64,000 nt of DNA from positions 124,001 to 188,000 of the forward strand of contig NZ_QEXM01000057.1 of assembly GCF_004127445.1 (NCBI RefSeq), in the 5' to 3' direction. Below are positions 1 to 8,174 of the stretch, in pieces. Source of the DNA: Streptomyces alfalfae (GTDB lineage: Bacteria > Actinomycetota > Actinomycetes > Streptomycetales > Streptomycetaceae). The stretch's first letter is position 1; every line of letters begins with the position of its first letter. Position numbers and translations under genes: made by a program. Below the pieces are notes generated by a model. The model did no database searches, was not told where the DNA came from, and saw nothing but the letters and a program-made list of their open reading frames with translations.

Positions 1-1
1 C

Positions 2-244
2 CCCTCCGGGACGCATGCGCAGGTCCACGTGAGGTGTTCGACCGAGGCCGTGACGGTGCACGTCATCGACAACGGCCCCGGTACGACCCTCCCCGGCACC
101 ACGCCGTCCGGCCACGGCATTCCCGGCATGCGCGAGCGAGCGGTCGCCTACGGGGGAGAGTTGCGGGCCGGACCGCTCCCGGGCGGCGGCTGGGAAATCC
201 ATACCCGTCTCGACCTCGACAACGGGGGAGAGGTGACCACATGA
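2..244 (+). CDS. Sensor histidine kinase, C-terminal part (5' end outside window)
   Basis: Only the last 80 codons of the ATP-binding domain are present. The frame is open from the window edge and shows a VIDNGPG G1-box segment followed by GHGIPGMRERA, the G2-type box of NarL-partner (HisKA_3/HATPase_c) kinases. The stop TGA overlaps the ATG of the next gene (ATGA), so kinase and regulator are translationally coupled and form one two-component system. The sensor domain is not visible, so no signal can be proposed. Confidence 0.9.
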   Translation, partial: PSGTHAQVHVRCSTEAVTVHVIDNGPGTTLPGTTPSGHGIPGMRERAVAYGGELRAGPLPGGGWEIHTRLDLDNGGEVTT

Positions 245-903
245 CGATCCGCATCCTGATCGCTGACGACGAAGCGCTGCTCCGGATGGCCTTCGGCACG
301 GTCCTGGAGGCCCAGCCCGACATGGCACCCGTCGGCGAAGCGGCGGACGGCATGGAGGCCGTACGCCTCGCCCGGGAGTTGCGCCCCGACGTCGTCCTCA
401 TGGATGTCCGGATGCCCGGGACCGACGGGATCGAGGCGACCCGGCAGGTCATCCGGTTCTCCCCGCAGAGCAAGGTGCTGATCCTCACCACCTTCGACCT
501 GGATGAATACGCCTTCGCCGGACTCAACGCCGGAGCCTCGGGCTTCCTGTTGAAGAACACCAGACCCGAGGAATTGCTCACCGCGATACGCAGCGTGGCC
601 GTGGGCGACGCGGTGGTCTCCCCGCGGATCACCCGCCGCCTGCTGGACAACGTCTGTCCGAACCTCCCCGACGGTCGCAGCGCCGCCCGCGACGAGCGGC
701 TGGGCCGACTCAGCGCCCGCGAGCGCGAGGTACTCGTCCAGGTGGGCTGCGGCCTGTCCAACGCCGAGATCGCGGCCGCCCTGCACCTCGCGGAGGCGAC
801 CGTGAAGTCCCACCTCGGGCGAATCCTGCAGAAACTCGAACTCCGCGACCGTATACAAGCCGTGGTCTTCGCCTACGAGAGCCGCCTCATCCACCCGGCA
901 TGA
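241..903 (+). CDS. NarL/FixJ-family response regulator
   Basis: A 220-residue regulator. The receiver domain (about residues 3-120) has the acidic pair in IADDE, the phospho-acceptor Asp55 in VVLMDVRMPG and the conserved Lys in GFLLKN. A LuxR-type HTH covers about residues 150-210 (LSAREREVLVQVGCGLSNAEIA...). The start is the ATG overlapping the kinase stop. It should be phosphorylated by the upstream kinase and bind DNA as a dimer; the target genes cannot be read from the sequence. The next downstream gene is over 600 bases away, so the pair may end its own operon. Confidence 0.95.
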   Translation: MTIRILIADDEALLRMAFGTVLEAQPDMAPVGEAADGMEAVRLARELRPDVVLMDVRMPGTDGIEATRQVIRFSPQSKVLILTTFDLDEYAFAGLNAGASGFLLKNTRPEELLTAIRSVAVGDAVVSPRITRRLLDNVCPNLPDGRSAARDERLGRLSAREREVLVQVGCGLSNAEIAAALHLAEATVKSHLGRILQKLELRDRIQAVVFAYESRLIHPA

Positions 904-1067
904 CCGACCCGGACGTCCGGACCCAACGGTGGTGTCCTCAGCCAGAAGACGGCCGTCGAACTCGGCCCGGCCGACACGCTCTCGACCGCTCGTGCCGCCC
1001 GGCAGCCACACCGTCACCCTCGGGAAAGGTACTTGGCTGGGATTGCCGGAATTGAAGAATGTCGGAC

Positions 1068-1226
1068 ATGCAGATGCGACAGGCACGGCCTGATGACGCG
1101 TCAGCGGGTGGCGGTCTCCACGTGCGCTCCTGGCAGGCGGCCTTTGCCGGTCTTGTTCCCCTGCATTACCTCGACGCAATGGACCCAAGTCGCGAAGATC
1201 GGGCACAGGGACTGGAAATCAGTTGA
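1068..1226 (+). pseudogene. GNAT acetyltransferase N-terminal remnant
   Basis: This 52-codon frame starts ATG CAG ATG CGA and reads ARPDDA...LHVRSWQAAFAGLVP, then HYLDAMDP, the characteristic first strand and helix of Streptomyces GNAT acetyltransferases (usual length 150-180 residues). It stops before the acetyl-CoA-binding motif, and no in-frame continuation carrying that motif was recognised downstream. It is therefore read as a truncated, non-functional remnant. No convincing ribosome binding site precedes it. Family assignment rests on recognition of the N-terminal pattern only. Confidence 0.6.
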
Positions 1227-1536
1227 TTCTGGCCACGTTGGCGGCTCTCGGGCAGGCCGACTCGGCTCCCGGTTTTGCACGCCACGGAGCCCGGAAGCAG
1301 GGTGGTCACGCGTTCGAGTCGAACTTACGGGTCCGTCCCGATGTCGCCGTTCCCGCCTGCTGCTGCGGGCGGTGGTACTCCAGCGTCGCCTCGCGGATGC
1401 ATTCGTGTGCGGTTTTCCGTCAGGGTCGGTGAACCAGACATTGGTGGTCGGCTTCCGGGCAGGGCAGAGTCTTCAGATATGCAGCTCGTGCCCGCGCCGT
1501 TACAACGGGAGTCCTACATCCAGGAGGACTTCCCTT
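1227..1536. other. Intergenic stretch without recognised gene
   Basis: The stretch lies between the GNAT remnant and the luciferase-like gene. Open frames here lack the third-position G/C pattern of the neighbours. A TTCGAGTC string near 1313 recalls a tRNA T-loop, but its flanks do not pair. The last bases hold the ribosome binding site of the next gene (AGGAGGA, 1522-1528). Confidence 0.5.
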
Positions 1537-2415
1537 ATGCATCTCGGGACGACGGGTATCTGGAGTCTGGCGTTCACGCACGGAGACCGCACCGAAGCAC
1601 GCGAGGCTGCGGCTGAACTCGAAGAGCTTGGCTACGGGACCATCTGGCTCGGCGGAAGCCCAGGCGGTAACCCTCGCGCAGACCTGGCCACGGCAGCCGA
1701 GATCCTGGCCGCGACCAGTCGGGGCACCGTCGCGACCGGGTGCGTGTCCATCTGGGACAGGGCCCCGGCCCAGCTCGCCGCCGCCTACCACGCACTGCCT
1801 CAACGGCAACGAGACCGGCTGCTGGTGGGGCTCGGTGTCAGCCACGCGGATTTCGTCGACCGTTACCACAAGCCGTACCGGGCACTGAGCTCCTACCTGG
1901 ACGCATTGGACGCGGCGACTCCCGCACTGCCGCCGACCGCGCGCATCGTCGGTGCGCACGGGCCGCAGATGACTCGCCTGGCAGCGGCCAAATCCATGGG
2001 CGCACACCCCTATCTGGTCGCTCCGGCTCATACGGCCTGGGCCAGGTCAACGTTGGGTGAGGGCCCCCTGCTGGCGCTGGAGCAGACCGTCCTCCCGCAC
2101 TGCGACGCCGACAGCGCCCGCGTCAAGGCCCGGACCATGCTCGCTCCCTACCTGAAGCTTGCCAACTACCGAGAGGCCTGGCTGCGCGCGGGCTTCACGG
2201 CCGAGGACCTGGCCGGTGGTGGCAGCACCAGGCTGATCGATGCGCTTTTCGCCTGGGGAAACCCGGACGAGATAGCCGCACGGCTCACCGAGCACCGGCT
2301 GGCCGGCGCTGACCACGTAGCCGTCCAGGTGGTCACTGACGACCCAGCCACCTTCACCCGCCGGGCATGGCGTGACCTCGCTCCAGCGCTCACGTTGTCC
2401 GGGGCCGGCTGCTGA
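1537..2415 (+). CDS. LLM-class F420-dependent oxidoreductase (TIGR03620-like)
   Basis: A 292-residue single-domain luciferase-like monooxygenase of the actinobacterial F420 group. It begins GTTGIWSLAF, continues ELEELGYGTIWLGGSP (the usual opening strand and helix of the TIM barrel), and holds LLVGLGVSHADFV and YLDALDAA in the middle. A strong AGGAGGA ribosome binding site lies 8 bases before the ATG, so this start is preferred to the longer open frame upstream. A closely similar paralogue is at 35947-36837 on the other strand. Substrate unknown; F420 rather than FMN use is a family-based inference. Confidence 0.85.
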   Translation: MHLGTTGIWSLAFTHGDRTEAREAAAELEELGYGTIWLGGSPGGNPRADLATAAEILAATSRGTVATGCVSIWDRAPAQLAAAYHALPQRQRDRLLVGLGVSHADFVDRYHKPYRALSSYLDALDAATPALPPTARIVGAHGPQMTRLAAAKSMGAHPYLVAPAHTAWARSTLGEGPLLALEQTVLPHCDADSARVKARTMLAPYLKLANYREAWLRAGFTAEDLAGGGSTRLIDALFAWGNPDEIAARLTEHRLAGADHVAVQVVTDDPATFTRRAWRDLAPALTLSGAGC

Positions 2416-2746
2416 CCGTCGTCGCGCGGCAGAAGGGAAGGCGGGGAGGTGTGCGGCGTCGCGGACCCATGACACGACCGGTTCCTCGGCACCCGTAGCG
2501 CATTCGTCGCCCTCGCCCGACGGAGGTGGCGGGCAGGGGACCCTGCCCCGCCGAATGCTCCCGGTGCTCTGGAGAGCGGCAAAGTCGGCGTGCGCCCGGG
2601 GCTGGTCGCCGGGTATGCCGACCGCTTGTCGTGCACGGTGGGCGCCTGTAGATACTGGACGAGCTGGGGCCCTTGCGCCTGCTCGTTCTCCGCCTTCGCG
2701 GCACGGAACGAGTCGCTGTGACCAGTAGAGGAACGATTCTCGGTGT
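2416..2746. other. Gap between convergent genes, no gene seen
   Basis: About 330 bases between the 3' ends of the luciferase-like gene (+) and the nucleotidyltransferase gene (-). Open frames on both strands are rich in Arg, Ser and Pro and look like antisense shadows. No terminator with a U-tract was recognised. Confidence 0.4.
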
Positions 2747-3538
2747 TCAGTGCCTCCGGAGCGGTTCTTGTGTCCGATGGCTCCGGGGGATCAGTCGGTC
2801 GATTTCGGCGAGCACGTGATCCACATGCGGACGGACCTGAGCCCGCAACGTCTCGCTCCAACTTTCCCGGCTGTAGTGGCAGGTGAGATAGAGCTGTCTG
2901 GCGTGCTCGAGCACGGGGCGGTGCTCGGGAGGGAGCCGGGCGAGGGCCCAGTCGGCGGCAACGTCCTTCGGTCTGATCCGTCCGGTGGCGAGCGTGGTCC
3001 AGATACGTGCGAAGGTCAGCAGGACGTTGCGGGTGTCGCCATCCAGGTCACCGAGCAAGTCGGGAACGCCCGCCACGCTTGCCCGGACCAGGTCGGAGTG
3101 CGGGACGGGGTCGAGGACCTGTGCCGGCCGCGGACCGATGAGAGGGGAGTCGCCAGCCAGCGTCATCGCGATCAGCAGGGCCAGATCGGACGACGGCTCC
3201 GGCCGGGGAACCGTCCCGGACTCGTACTCGGCGCGCAGCCACTCGCCGTACAGGAAGTCGCAGGCCGGAGGGTATCGCCATGGCCGCACCTCGGACTGGA
3301 CGACCACTGTGAGCTCGACGGGGCGGGCCATGTCCCGGGAGCCGGAAAGAGCGAGCAGGCCATCAAGGAGCGCCCGTCGTTCCGGCTCGTCCATCGAACT
3401 CCGGGAGACGAGCAGTACGTCCACGTCGCTGGCTGGTCTCAGGCCTCCGAGCACGGAAGAGCCGTGAAGGTAGGCGCCCATGAGATTTTCGCCCAGAACA
3501 CCACTGGTCAGTTCCACGATCTCCTGAAGCTGCTTCAC
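2747..3538 (-). CDS. Aminoglycoside nucleotidyltransferase (ANT(3'')/ANT(9)-like)
   Basis: Predicted to transfer AMP from ATP to streptomycin/spectinomycin-type aminoglycosides. The N-terminal motif GSSVLGGLRPASDVDVLLVS matches the GSx10DxD nucleotidyltransferase signature, with SDVD supplying the metal-binding aspartates. The C-terminal half (WTTLATG...PKDVAADWALARLP) resembles the helical DUF4111 domain of AadA proteins. The frame can extend to a GTG at 3574, but the GTG at 3538 has GGGAG about 10 bases upstream and gives 263 residues, the usual AadA length. No integron, cassette site or transposase is visible, so it looks chromosomal. Substrate range is inferred. Confidence 0.85.
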   Translation of the reverse strand: MKQLQEIVELTSGVLGENLMGAYLHGSSVLGGLRPASDVDVLLVSRSSMDEPERRALLDGLLALSGSRDMARPVELTVVVQSEVRPWRYPPACDFLYGEWLRAEYESGTVPRPEPSSDLALLIAMTLAGDSPLIGPRPAQVLDPVPHSDLVRASVAGVPDLLGDLDGDTRNVLLTFARIWTTLATGRIRPKDVAADWALARLPPEHRPVLEHARQLYLTCHYSRESWSETLRAQVRPHVDHVLAEIDRLIPRSHRTQEPLRRH

Positions 3539-3615
3539 CGCGCCAGTGTCTCCCGTCGTCCGGTCCGACCGCACGGCATTACGGGGAGCGGCTCACAGTG
3601 CGCCGTTACGCGGCG

Positions 3616-4743
3616 TCAGGCCGCGACGAGTTCCTGCTTGCGGTTCGGCACCTCGGGCGTATTGACCTTGGGCTTCCTGTTCGGCAGCGAGAGCCGGAAG
3701 ACCTTGTGCCACGCGGAGGCCACCTGCTTGGGCAGCGGTCCGGTGACGTAGTCCAGCTGGTACTTCTCGAACAGCGCGCGCACCTTCACCGCGACCTCGG
3801 CGTACCGGTTGCTCGGCAGGTCCGGGAACAGGTGGTGCTCGATCTGGTGCGACAAATTGCCGGTCATGAAGTGCATCGCCTTGCTGCCGCTGATGTTCGC
3901 CGAGCCCATCATCTGGCGCAGGTACCACTGGCCGCGCGTCTCGCCCTTGATCGACCGGCGCTCGAAGACCTGTACGCCCTCGGGGAAGTGCCCGCACATG
4001 ATCACCGAGTGGGACCAGACGTTGCGGACCAGGTTCGCGGTGAACGTGGCGGCGAGTGTGGGGAGGAACGACGGGCCCGACAGCAGCGGGTGGATCACGT
4101 AGTCCTTGAGCACCTGCTTGCGGATCTTGCGGCCCACGGCCTTGGCCCGCGCGCGGAACTCCGGGTTCTTGCGGCGACGCTTGTCCAGGTTCTTGCCGAG
4201 CTCCAGGTCGTACGCCGCGATGCCGTACTCGAAGAAGCACGCGTTGAGGAAGTTCCACAGCGGCTGGCCGAGGTGGAGCGGGTGCCACTTCTGGTCCTCG
4301 TCGACGCGCATGATGCCGTAACCGAGGTCGTTGTCCTTGCCGATCACGTTGGTGTACGTGTGGTGCAGCTCGTTGTGCGAGTGCTTCCACTGGTCGGCGG
4401 GCGAGACGTGATCCCATTCCCAGGTGGTGGAGTGGATCTTCGGGTCCCGCATCCAGTCCCACTGGCCGTGCAGGATGTTGTGGCCGATCTCCATGTTGTC
4501 CATGATCTTCGCCACGGACAGTCCGGCGGTGCCGAGCAGCCACGCGGGCGGAAAGCTCGAGAACAGCAGCACGCCCCTGCTGGCCAGCTCGAGCTTGCGC
4601 TGCGCCGAGATGACCTTACGGATGTAGGCGGCGTCCTTCTCGCCGCGGTCGGCGATCACCTCGTCGCGGATCGCGTCCAGCTCGCGGCCCAGCTCCTCGA
4701 TCTGCTCCGCGGTGAGGTGGGCGGTGGGGTCGATGGCGGTCAA
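3616..4743 (-). CDS. Membrane fatty-acid (acyl-CoA) desaturase
   Basis: A di-iron integral membrane desaturase of the DesA3/linoleoyl-CoA type. All three histidine boxes are present: HNILH, HNELHH and HQIEHH. An open frame runs to a GTG at 4767, inside the upstream reductase gene, but TAGGAGC lies just before a TTG at 4743 and gives the start MTAIDPTAHLTAEQ. TTG is therefore the likely start, with the reductase stop only 7 bases upstream. Electrons should come from the upstream ferredoxin reductase-type protein. The C-terminus is basic and probably cytosolic. Confidence 0.92.
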   Translation of the reverse strand: MTAIDPTAHLTAEQIEELGRELDAIRDEVIADRGEKDAAYIRKVISAQRKLELASRGVLLFSSFPPAWLLGTAGLSVAKIMDNMEIGHNILHGQWDWMRDPKIHSTTWEWDHVSPADQWKHSHNELHHTYTNVIGKDNDLGYGIMRVDEDQKWHPLHLGQPLWNFLNACFFEYGIAAYDLELGKNLDKRRRKNPEFRARAKAVGRKIRKQVLKDYVIHPLLSGPSFLPTLAATFTANLVRNVWSHSVIMCGHFPEGVQVFERRSIKGETRGQWYLRQMMGSANISGSKAMHFMTGNLSHQIEHHLFPDLPSNRYAEVAVKVRALFEKYQLDYVTGPLPKQVASAWHKVFRLSLPNRKPKVNTPEVPNRKQELVAA

Positions 4744-4750
4744 AATGCTC

Positions 4751-5806
4751 CTACCGTTCGATGTCACAGGGGCCCGCCGCGGCGGACACGCAGGTCTGGA
4801 TGAGGACGCCCGGTTCGGCCTCGGTGATCTCGCCGGTACGCAGGTCGCGGACAGCGCCCGTCTTGAGCGGCGTGACGCAGCCGAAGCAGATGCCCATGCG
4901 GCACCCGGAGGGCATGAGCACGCCGGCCTCCTCCCCGATGTCCAGCAACGGGGTGGCGCCGTCCGCGTCGACGGTCTTGCCGGTGGCGCTGAACGTGACC
5001 TCGCCGCCGTCGCCGGCGACGACGATGCTGGGGCGGAAACGTTCGGTGTGCAGGCGCTCTCGGACGCCGTGCTCGCTCCAGTGCTCCTCGGCGGCGTCGA
5101 GCAGGCCCGCGGGCCCGCAGGCCCAGGTCTCGCGCTCGGCCCAGTCGGGTACGAGTTCGTCGAGACGGGCGATGTCGAGCATGCCGTCCGTGTCGGTGTG
5201 CACTTCGGTGAGCCGCAGCTTCTGGTCGGCGACCAGGTCGTGCAGTTCGTTGCGGAAGATCACGTCCTGCGGCTGTGGCGCGCAGTGGACCATGACGACG
5301 TCGTCGAACTCGACGTCACGCAGCATGCCCATCACGGGCGTGATGCCGCTGCCGGCCGTCAGATGGAGCACCTTGGCGGGCTTGGCCTGCGGCAGCACGA
5401 AGTCGCCGGTCGGCTGGTCGAGCTGGATCAGTGTGCCCGGCTTCGCCCGGCGGACCAGGTGGGTGCTGACCTTGCCGCCCGGGATCGCCTTCACGGTGAT
5501 CGTGAAGCGGCCGTCCTGGCGGTTTGTCGGTGAGGTGATGGAGTAGGCACGCCACAGGCGCACCCCGTCGACGTCGACGCCGATCCGCACGTACTGACCG
5601 GCCGTGTGACCGCGCCAGCCCCGTCCCGGCCTGATCACGATGGTCGCGGCGTCACCCGTCTCGGGGTGCACGGCCTCGATGCGCCCACGCAGGTCGGCGC
5701 CCGCACGCAGCGGGCTGACCAGGTCGAGGTAGTCCGACGGCAGCAGCGGCGTCGTGACCATCTCCAGCAGTTTCCACGCCCTGCCGCGGAGGGCTGTACT
5801 CGTCAT
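4751..5806 (-). CDS. Ferredoxin reductase-type electron-transfer protein (desaturase partner)
   Basis: A 351-residue modular reductase. The FAD domain carries RAYSIT (about residue 95), the NAD(P)H domain carries GSGITPVMGMLR and ends with CGPAGLLDAAEEHW, and the C-terminal plant-type [2Fe-2S] domain has CRMGICFGC (Cx4Cx2C) plus a distant TCVS cysteine. This is the architecture of the Rv3230c/DesB partners of DesA3-like desaturases. It is transcribed just before the desaturase and nearly abuts it, so the pair should move electrons from NADPH to the di-iron centre. The start is the ATG at 5806, facing the PucR regulator gene. Confidence 0.92.
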   Translation of the reverse strand: MTSTALRGRAWKLLEMVTTPLLPSDYLDLVSPLRAGADLRGRIEAVHPETGDAATIVIRPGRGWRGHTAGQYVRIGVDVDGVRLWRAYSITSPTNRQDGRFTITVKAIPGGKVSTHLVRRAKPGTLIQLDQPTGDFVLPQAKPAKVLHLTAGSGITPVMGMLRDVEFDDVVMVHCAPQPQDVIFRNELHDLVADQKLRLTEVHTDTDGMLDIARLDELVPDWAERETWACGPAGLLDAAEEHWSEHGVRERLHTERFRPSIVVAGDGGEVTFSATGKTVDADGATPLLDIGEEAGVLMPSGCRMGICFGCVTPLKTGAVRDLRTGEITEAEPGVLIQTCVSAAAGPCDIER

Positions 5807-5830
5807 GACTCCAGCTTGCTGTGCCTCAAG

Positions 5831-5859
5831 GCGTAAAGTCCTGACCGCAGGACGTAAAT
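5831..5859. promoter_or_regulatory. Inverted repeat in divergent desaturase/PucR promoter
   Basis: GTCCTG (5838-5843) and CAGGAC (5848-5853) form a perfect six-base inverted repeat with a four-base spacer, flanked by CGTAAA on both sides (5832-5837 and 5853-5858). It lies between the start codons of the reductase operon and the PucR-type gene, which suits an operator for that regulator. Function is inferred from position and symmetry. Confidence 0.5.
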
Positions 5860-5893
5860 CTGGTCGGCCGAATTGTTCGTGGGGAACAAAAAC

Positions 5894-7033
5894 GTGAGCC
5901 ATGCAATCCGGAGGGCCAGCGAACTGGCCCTTGATGAGACGACGGTCACCGCACTTCGGGCCGCGCTGAAGTCCACCGCCGACGAGGTCGTCCAGGCGAT
6001 CATCGAGGAGGTCCCTCCTTACGCCAACGCCCTGTCGGGCAGCATGGGCGCCACCATCCGCCGAGCCGTCCATACCGCCCTGGGGCACTATCTGGACCTC
6101 GCGAGCGGGAACGCCACAGGCGGCGACGCCGGGGACGCGGCCTATGAGCTGGGCCGCGGCGAGGTGCGCGACGGGCGTTCGATGGACGCCCTGCTCAGCG
6201 CCTACCGCGTCGGCGCCCGCGTGGCCTGGCGATGCCTGGCAGCGGGTGCGGTACCCGCAGGTCTGCCCGCTGCCGAGGTGGCGAAATTCGCCGAGCTGAC
6301 GTTCGCCTACATCGACGAGCTCTCCGCCGCGAGCGCCGCGGGCCACGCCGACGAACTGGCCGCCCGGGGCAGGGCCCACGAGCTCCATCTGGAACACCTG
6401 GCCCGCGACCTCCTCGCCGGCGCGAGCCCGGACGTGCTGCTGGTCTCCGCTCAACGAGCCGGGTGGCAGCCTCCGGTTTCACTGACCGCGGTCCTGCTGC
6501 CCGCCGCCCAGGCTCGGCCCGCCTACCGCACGCTCGACCCGAACACCCTCGTCCTCGACGATCTCCCGGATGCCACGGGTGTGCTGCTCGTCCCCGATGC
6601 CGACCGAACGCATCTCTTGCGGCAGCTGACCGAACGCACCGCCGTGGTCGGCCCGACCCGACCATGGGCTCGTGCGTCCGCCTCGTACGCACGAGCCGTA
6701 CGCGCGCGCTCCCTCTCCTCCGACATCCGCGACACCGAGGACCACCTGCCGGAGCTGGTGCTGAGCGCCGACGCGGACGCGTTCGCGGACCTGCGTGCCC
6801 GAGCTCTCGCACCGTTGCGGACCTTGCCCGTCGCGACCGCGCGGCGGCTGGAGGAGACGTTGCGGGCGTGGCTGCTGCACCAGGGCAGGCGTGACGAGGT
6901 GGCGGCGGCGCTGTTCGTCCACCCCCAGACCGTCCGGTACCGGATGGCGCAGCTGCGGGAGCTGTTTCCGGATCTCGGATCGCCGCAGCGGGTCCTCGAA
7001 CTGACGCTGGCGGTCGGGCTTCGGGGCGGCTGA
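5894..7033 (+). CDS. PucR/CdaR-type helix-turn-helix regulator
   Basis: A regulator of about 379 residues with a poorly conserved helical N-terminal sensor region. The C-terminal PucR HTH_30 domain includes RRDEVAAALFVHPQTVRYRMAQLRELF. A TTG at 5873 would add seven residues, but the GTG at 5894 follows GGGGAAC at good spacing and is preferred. It is divergent from the desaturase/reductase operon and shares its short promoter, so control of membrane-lipid desaturation is the likely role. The ligand is unknown. Confidence 0.85.
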   Translation: MSHAIRRASELALDETTVTALRAALKSTADEVVQAIIEEVPPYANALSGSMGATIRRAVHTALGHYLDLASGNATGGDAGDAAYELGRGEVRDGRSMDALLSAYRVGARVAWRCLAAGAVPAGLPAAEVAKFAELTFAYIDELSAASAAGHADELAARGRAHELHLEHLARDLLAGASPDVLLVSAQRAGWQPPVSLTAVLLPAAQARPAYRTLDPNTLVLDDLPDATGVLLVPDADRTHLLRQLTERTAVVGPTRPWARASASYARAVRARSLSSDIRDTEDHLPELVLSADADAFADLRARALAPLRTLPVATARRLEETLRAWLLHQGRRDEVAAALFVHPQTVRYRMAQLRELFPDLGSPQRVLELTLAVGLRGG

Positions 7034-7197
7034 CATGGCCGAGGGCGCCAGGGGCCTCGGTCCACGCTGCGGGCTGCCGGCCTACACCGCGGACCCCGGC
7101 CGATGCCACGGGTGGCACGGACGTGGTCGCCCGCAGGCGACCGTTCTGGATGCTGGTGGCCGCCCTGATCCTGTCGGCGTTCGTTGCCGCGGCAGCG

Positions 7198-7728
7198 TCA
7201 GCGCCAGTGGTTGTTGCTGGTGTGGTCGCCGGCGAGCCAGCGGGCGAGATCGGCGTGCGCCGTCGCGCGCCGCTCGATCTCGGTCTTCTCCGCCTCGGGG
7301 TGATCGACGGTGAACTCAAGCATCAGCCCGTTCGGGTCCGTGATGTACAGGGAGAAACAGAATCCGTGATCTGTCACGAAGGTGTCCGGCTCCCTGTAGT
7401 CGGCCTCGCTGATGCGCTTCCGCATCGCCTTCTGGGTCTCTTGCCCGACCTTGAAGGCGATGTGACGAAAGGGAGTGAAATTGACGTCAGTCGCGAACTC
7501 CTTCTGGTCCGCGGGGTCGGCGAACTGGAAGAAGGCCAGCGCGCCTCCATCGGCCAGGCCGTAGAAGGTGTGGCAGTAGGCGCGCTCGGCGCCGGATATC
7601 ACGGCGGTCTCAGTCCATGTGGCTGCCAGAGGCAGGCCGAGAACATCCTCGTAGAAGCGACGGGTGGCTTCCTGGTCGTCGGTCAGCCACGCGTGGTGGT
7701 GGAGGCGCAGGGGGAGGGCTTCGCTCAT
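7198..7728 (-). CDS. VOC (glyoxalase/dioxygenase-fold) protein
   Basis: A 176-residue protein with two beta-alpha-beta-beta-beta modules. The first begins RLHHHAWLTDDQEATRRFYEDVLGL; the second has FRHIAFKV and DPNGLMLEFTVD. The histidines and the glutamate of LEF are at the usual metal-ligand positions. Of two nearby ATGs (7737 and 7728), only the second has AAGGAG at workable spacing (9 bases). Family members include glyoxalases, extradiol dioxygenases and bleomycin-binding proteins, and nothing here separates these options. Confidence 0.85.
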   Translation of the reverse strand: MSEALPLRLHHHAWLTDDQEATRRFYEDVLGLPLAATWTETAVISGAERAYCHTFYGLADGGALAFFQFADPADQKEFATDVNFTPFRHIAFKVGQETQKAMRKRISEADYREPDTFVTDHGFCFSLYITDPNGLMLEFTVDHPEAEKTEIERRATAHADLARWLAGDHTSNNHWR

Positions 7729-7786
7729 GTCGATCATCTCCTTTGATGAGACAGGGAATGGGGGGACATGGGGGGGGCGGTCAGCC

Positions 7787-7835
7787 GATTGCGGATTGCG
7801 GACTGCGGACTGCGGACTGCGGACTGCCGAATGCC
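7787..7835. repeat. Tandem 7-base repeat, seven copies
   Basis: Seven consecutive copies of a heptamer read GATTGCG twice, GACTGCG three times, then GACTGCC and GAATGCC. The array lies in the promoter-proximal region upstream of the VOC gene, about 60 bases before its start. Seven-base units are out of phase with the DNA helix, so a simple protein-binding array is not obvious; slippage-prone satellite DNA is the plain reading. Confidence 0.85.
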
Positions 7836-8174
7836 CACTCCCTGACCAGGATGACCGATGCGGTTGAACATTGAACCACTTCGCGCCATTGCCTGGTACG
7901 CCCGGACCGGGCACCGGCCTTCCGTCGGTCGACCTGCGAGAACGGGTGCCGGCAGCGAGCATCGACTGAGGCCGCATCCCTTCGCTCCAGGGCCGCCCCA
8001 ACCTCTGGCGGGCCACCTGAACTGGCGATACCCCAAGGGGGAAGAATTCACCGAAGGCGTGCCAATTCGTCCGCATCTGCAGGGTCGGCCTCGTGGCTAC
8101 GGGAGTCGACGGCACTGCGCAACGCCTACAGGCACGGCGGTTGGGGCGAGCGAACCTCACGCCTGGCGGAGGCC
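7836..8174. other. Intergenic region without gene
   Basis: About 340 bases between the heptad repeat and a decayed HTH gene. Frames on both strands lack coding bias. A short GTTGAACATTGAACC segment near 7862 contains a TTGAAC-type repeat, but nothing more specific was recognised. Confidence 0.4.

Noticed and set aside
1275..1335. tRNA-like TTCGAGTC string
   Set aside because: The bases on either side cannot form a T-stem, and no anticodon or acceptor stem is present.
3598..4803. 400-codon open frame antisense to the desaturase
   Set aside because: It lies opposite a gene with all three histidine boxes and has no recognisable domain; such shadows are normal at this G+C content.
7787..7835. 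CRISPR or iteron origin
   Set aside because: Units are only seven bases, with no spacers, replication gene or AT-rich stretch.
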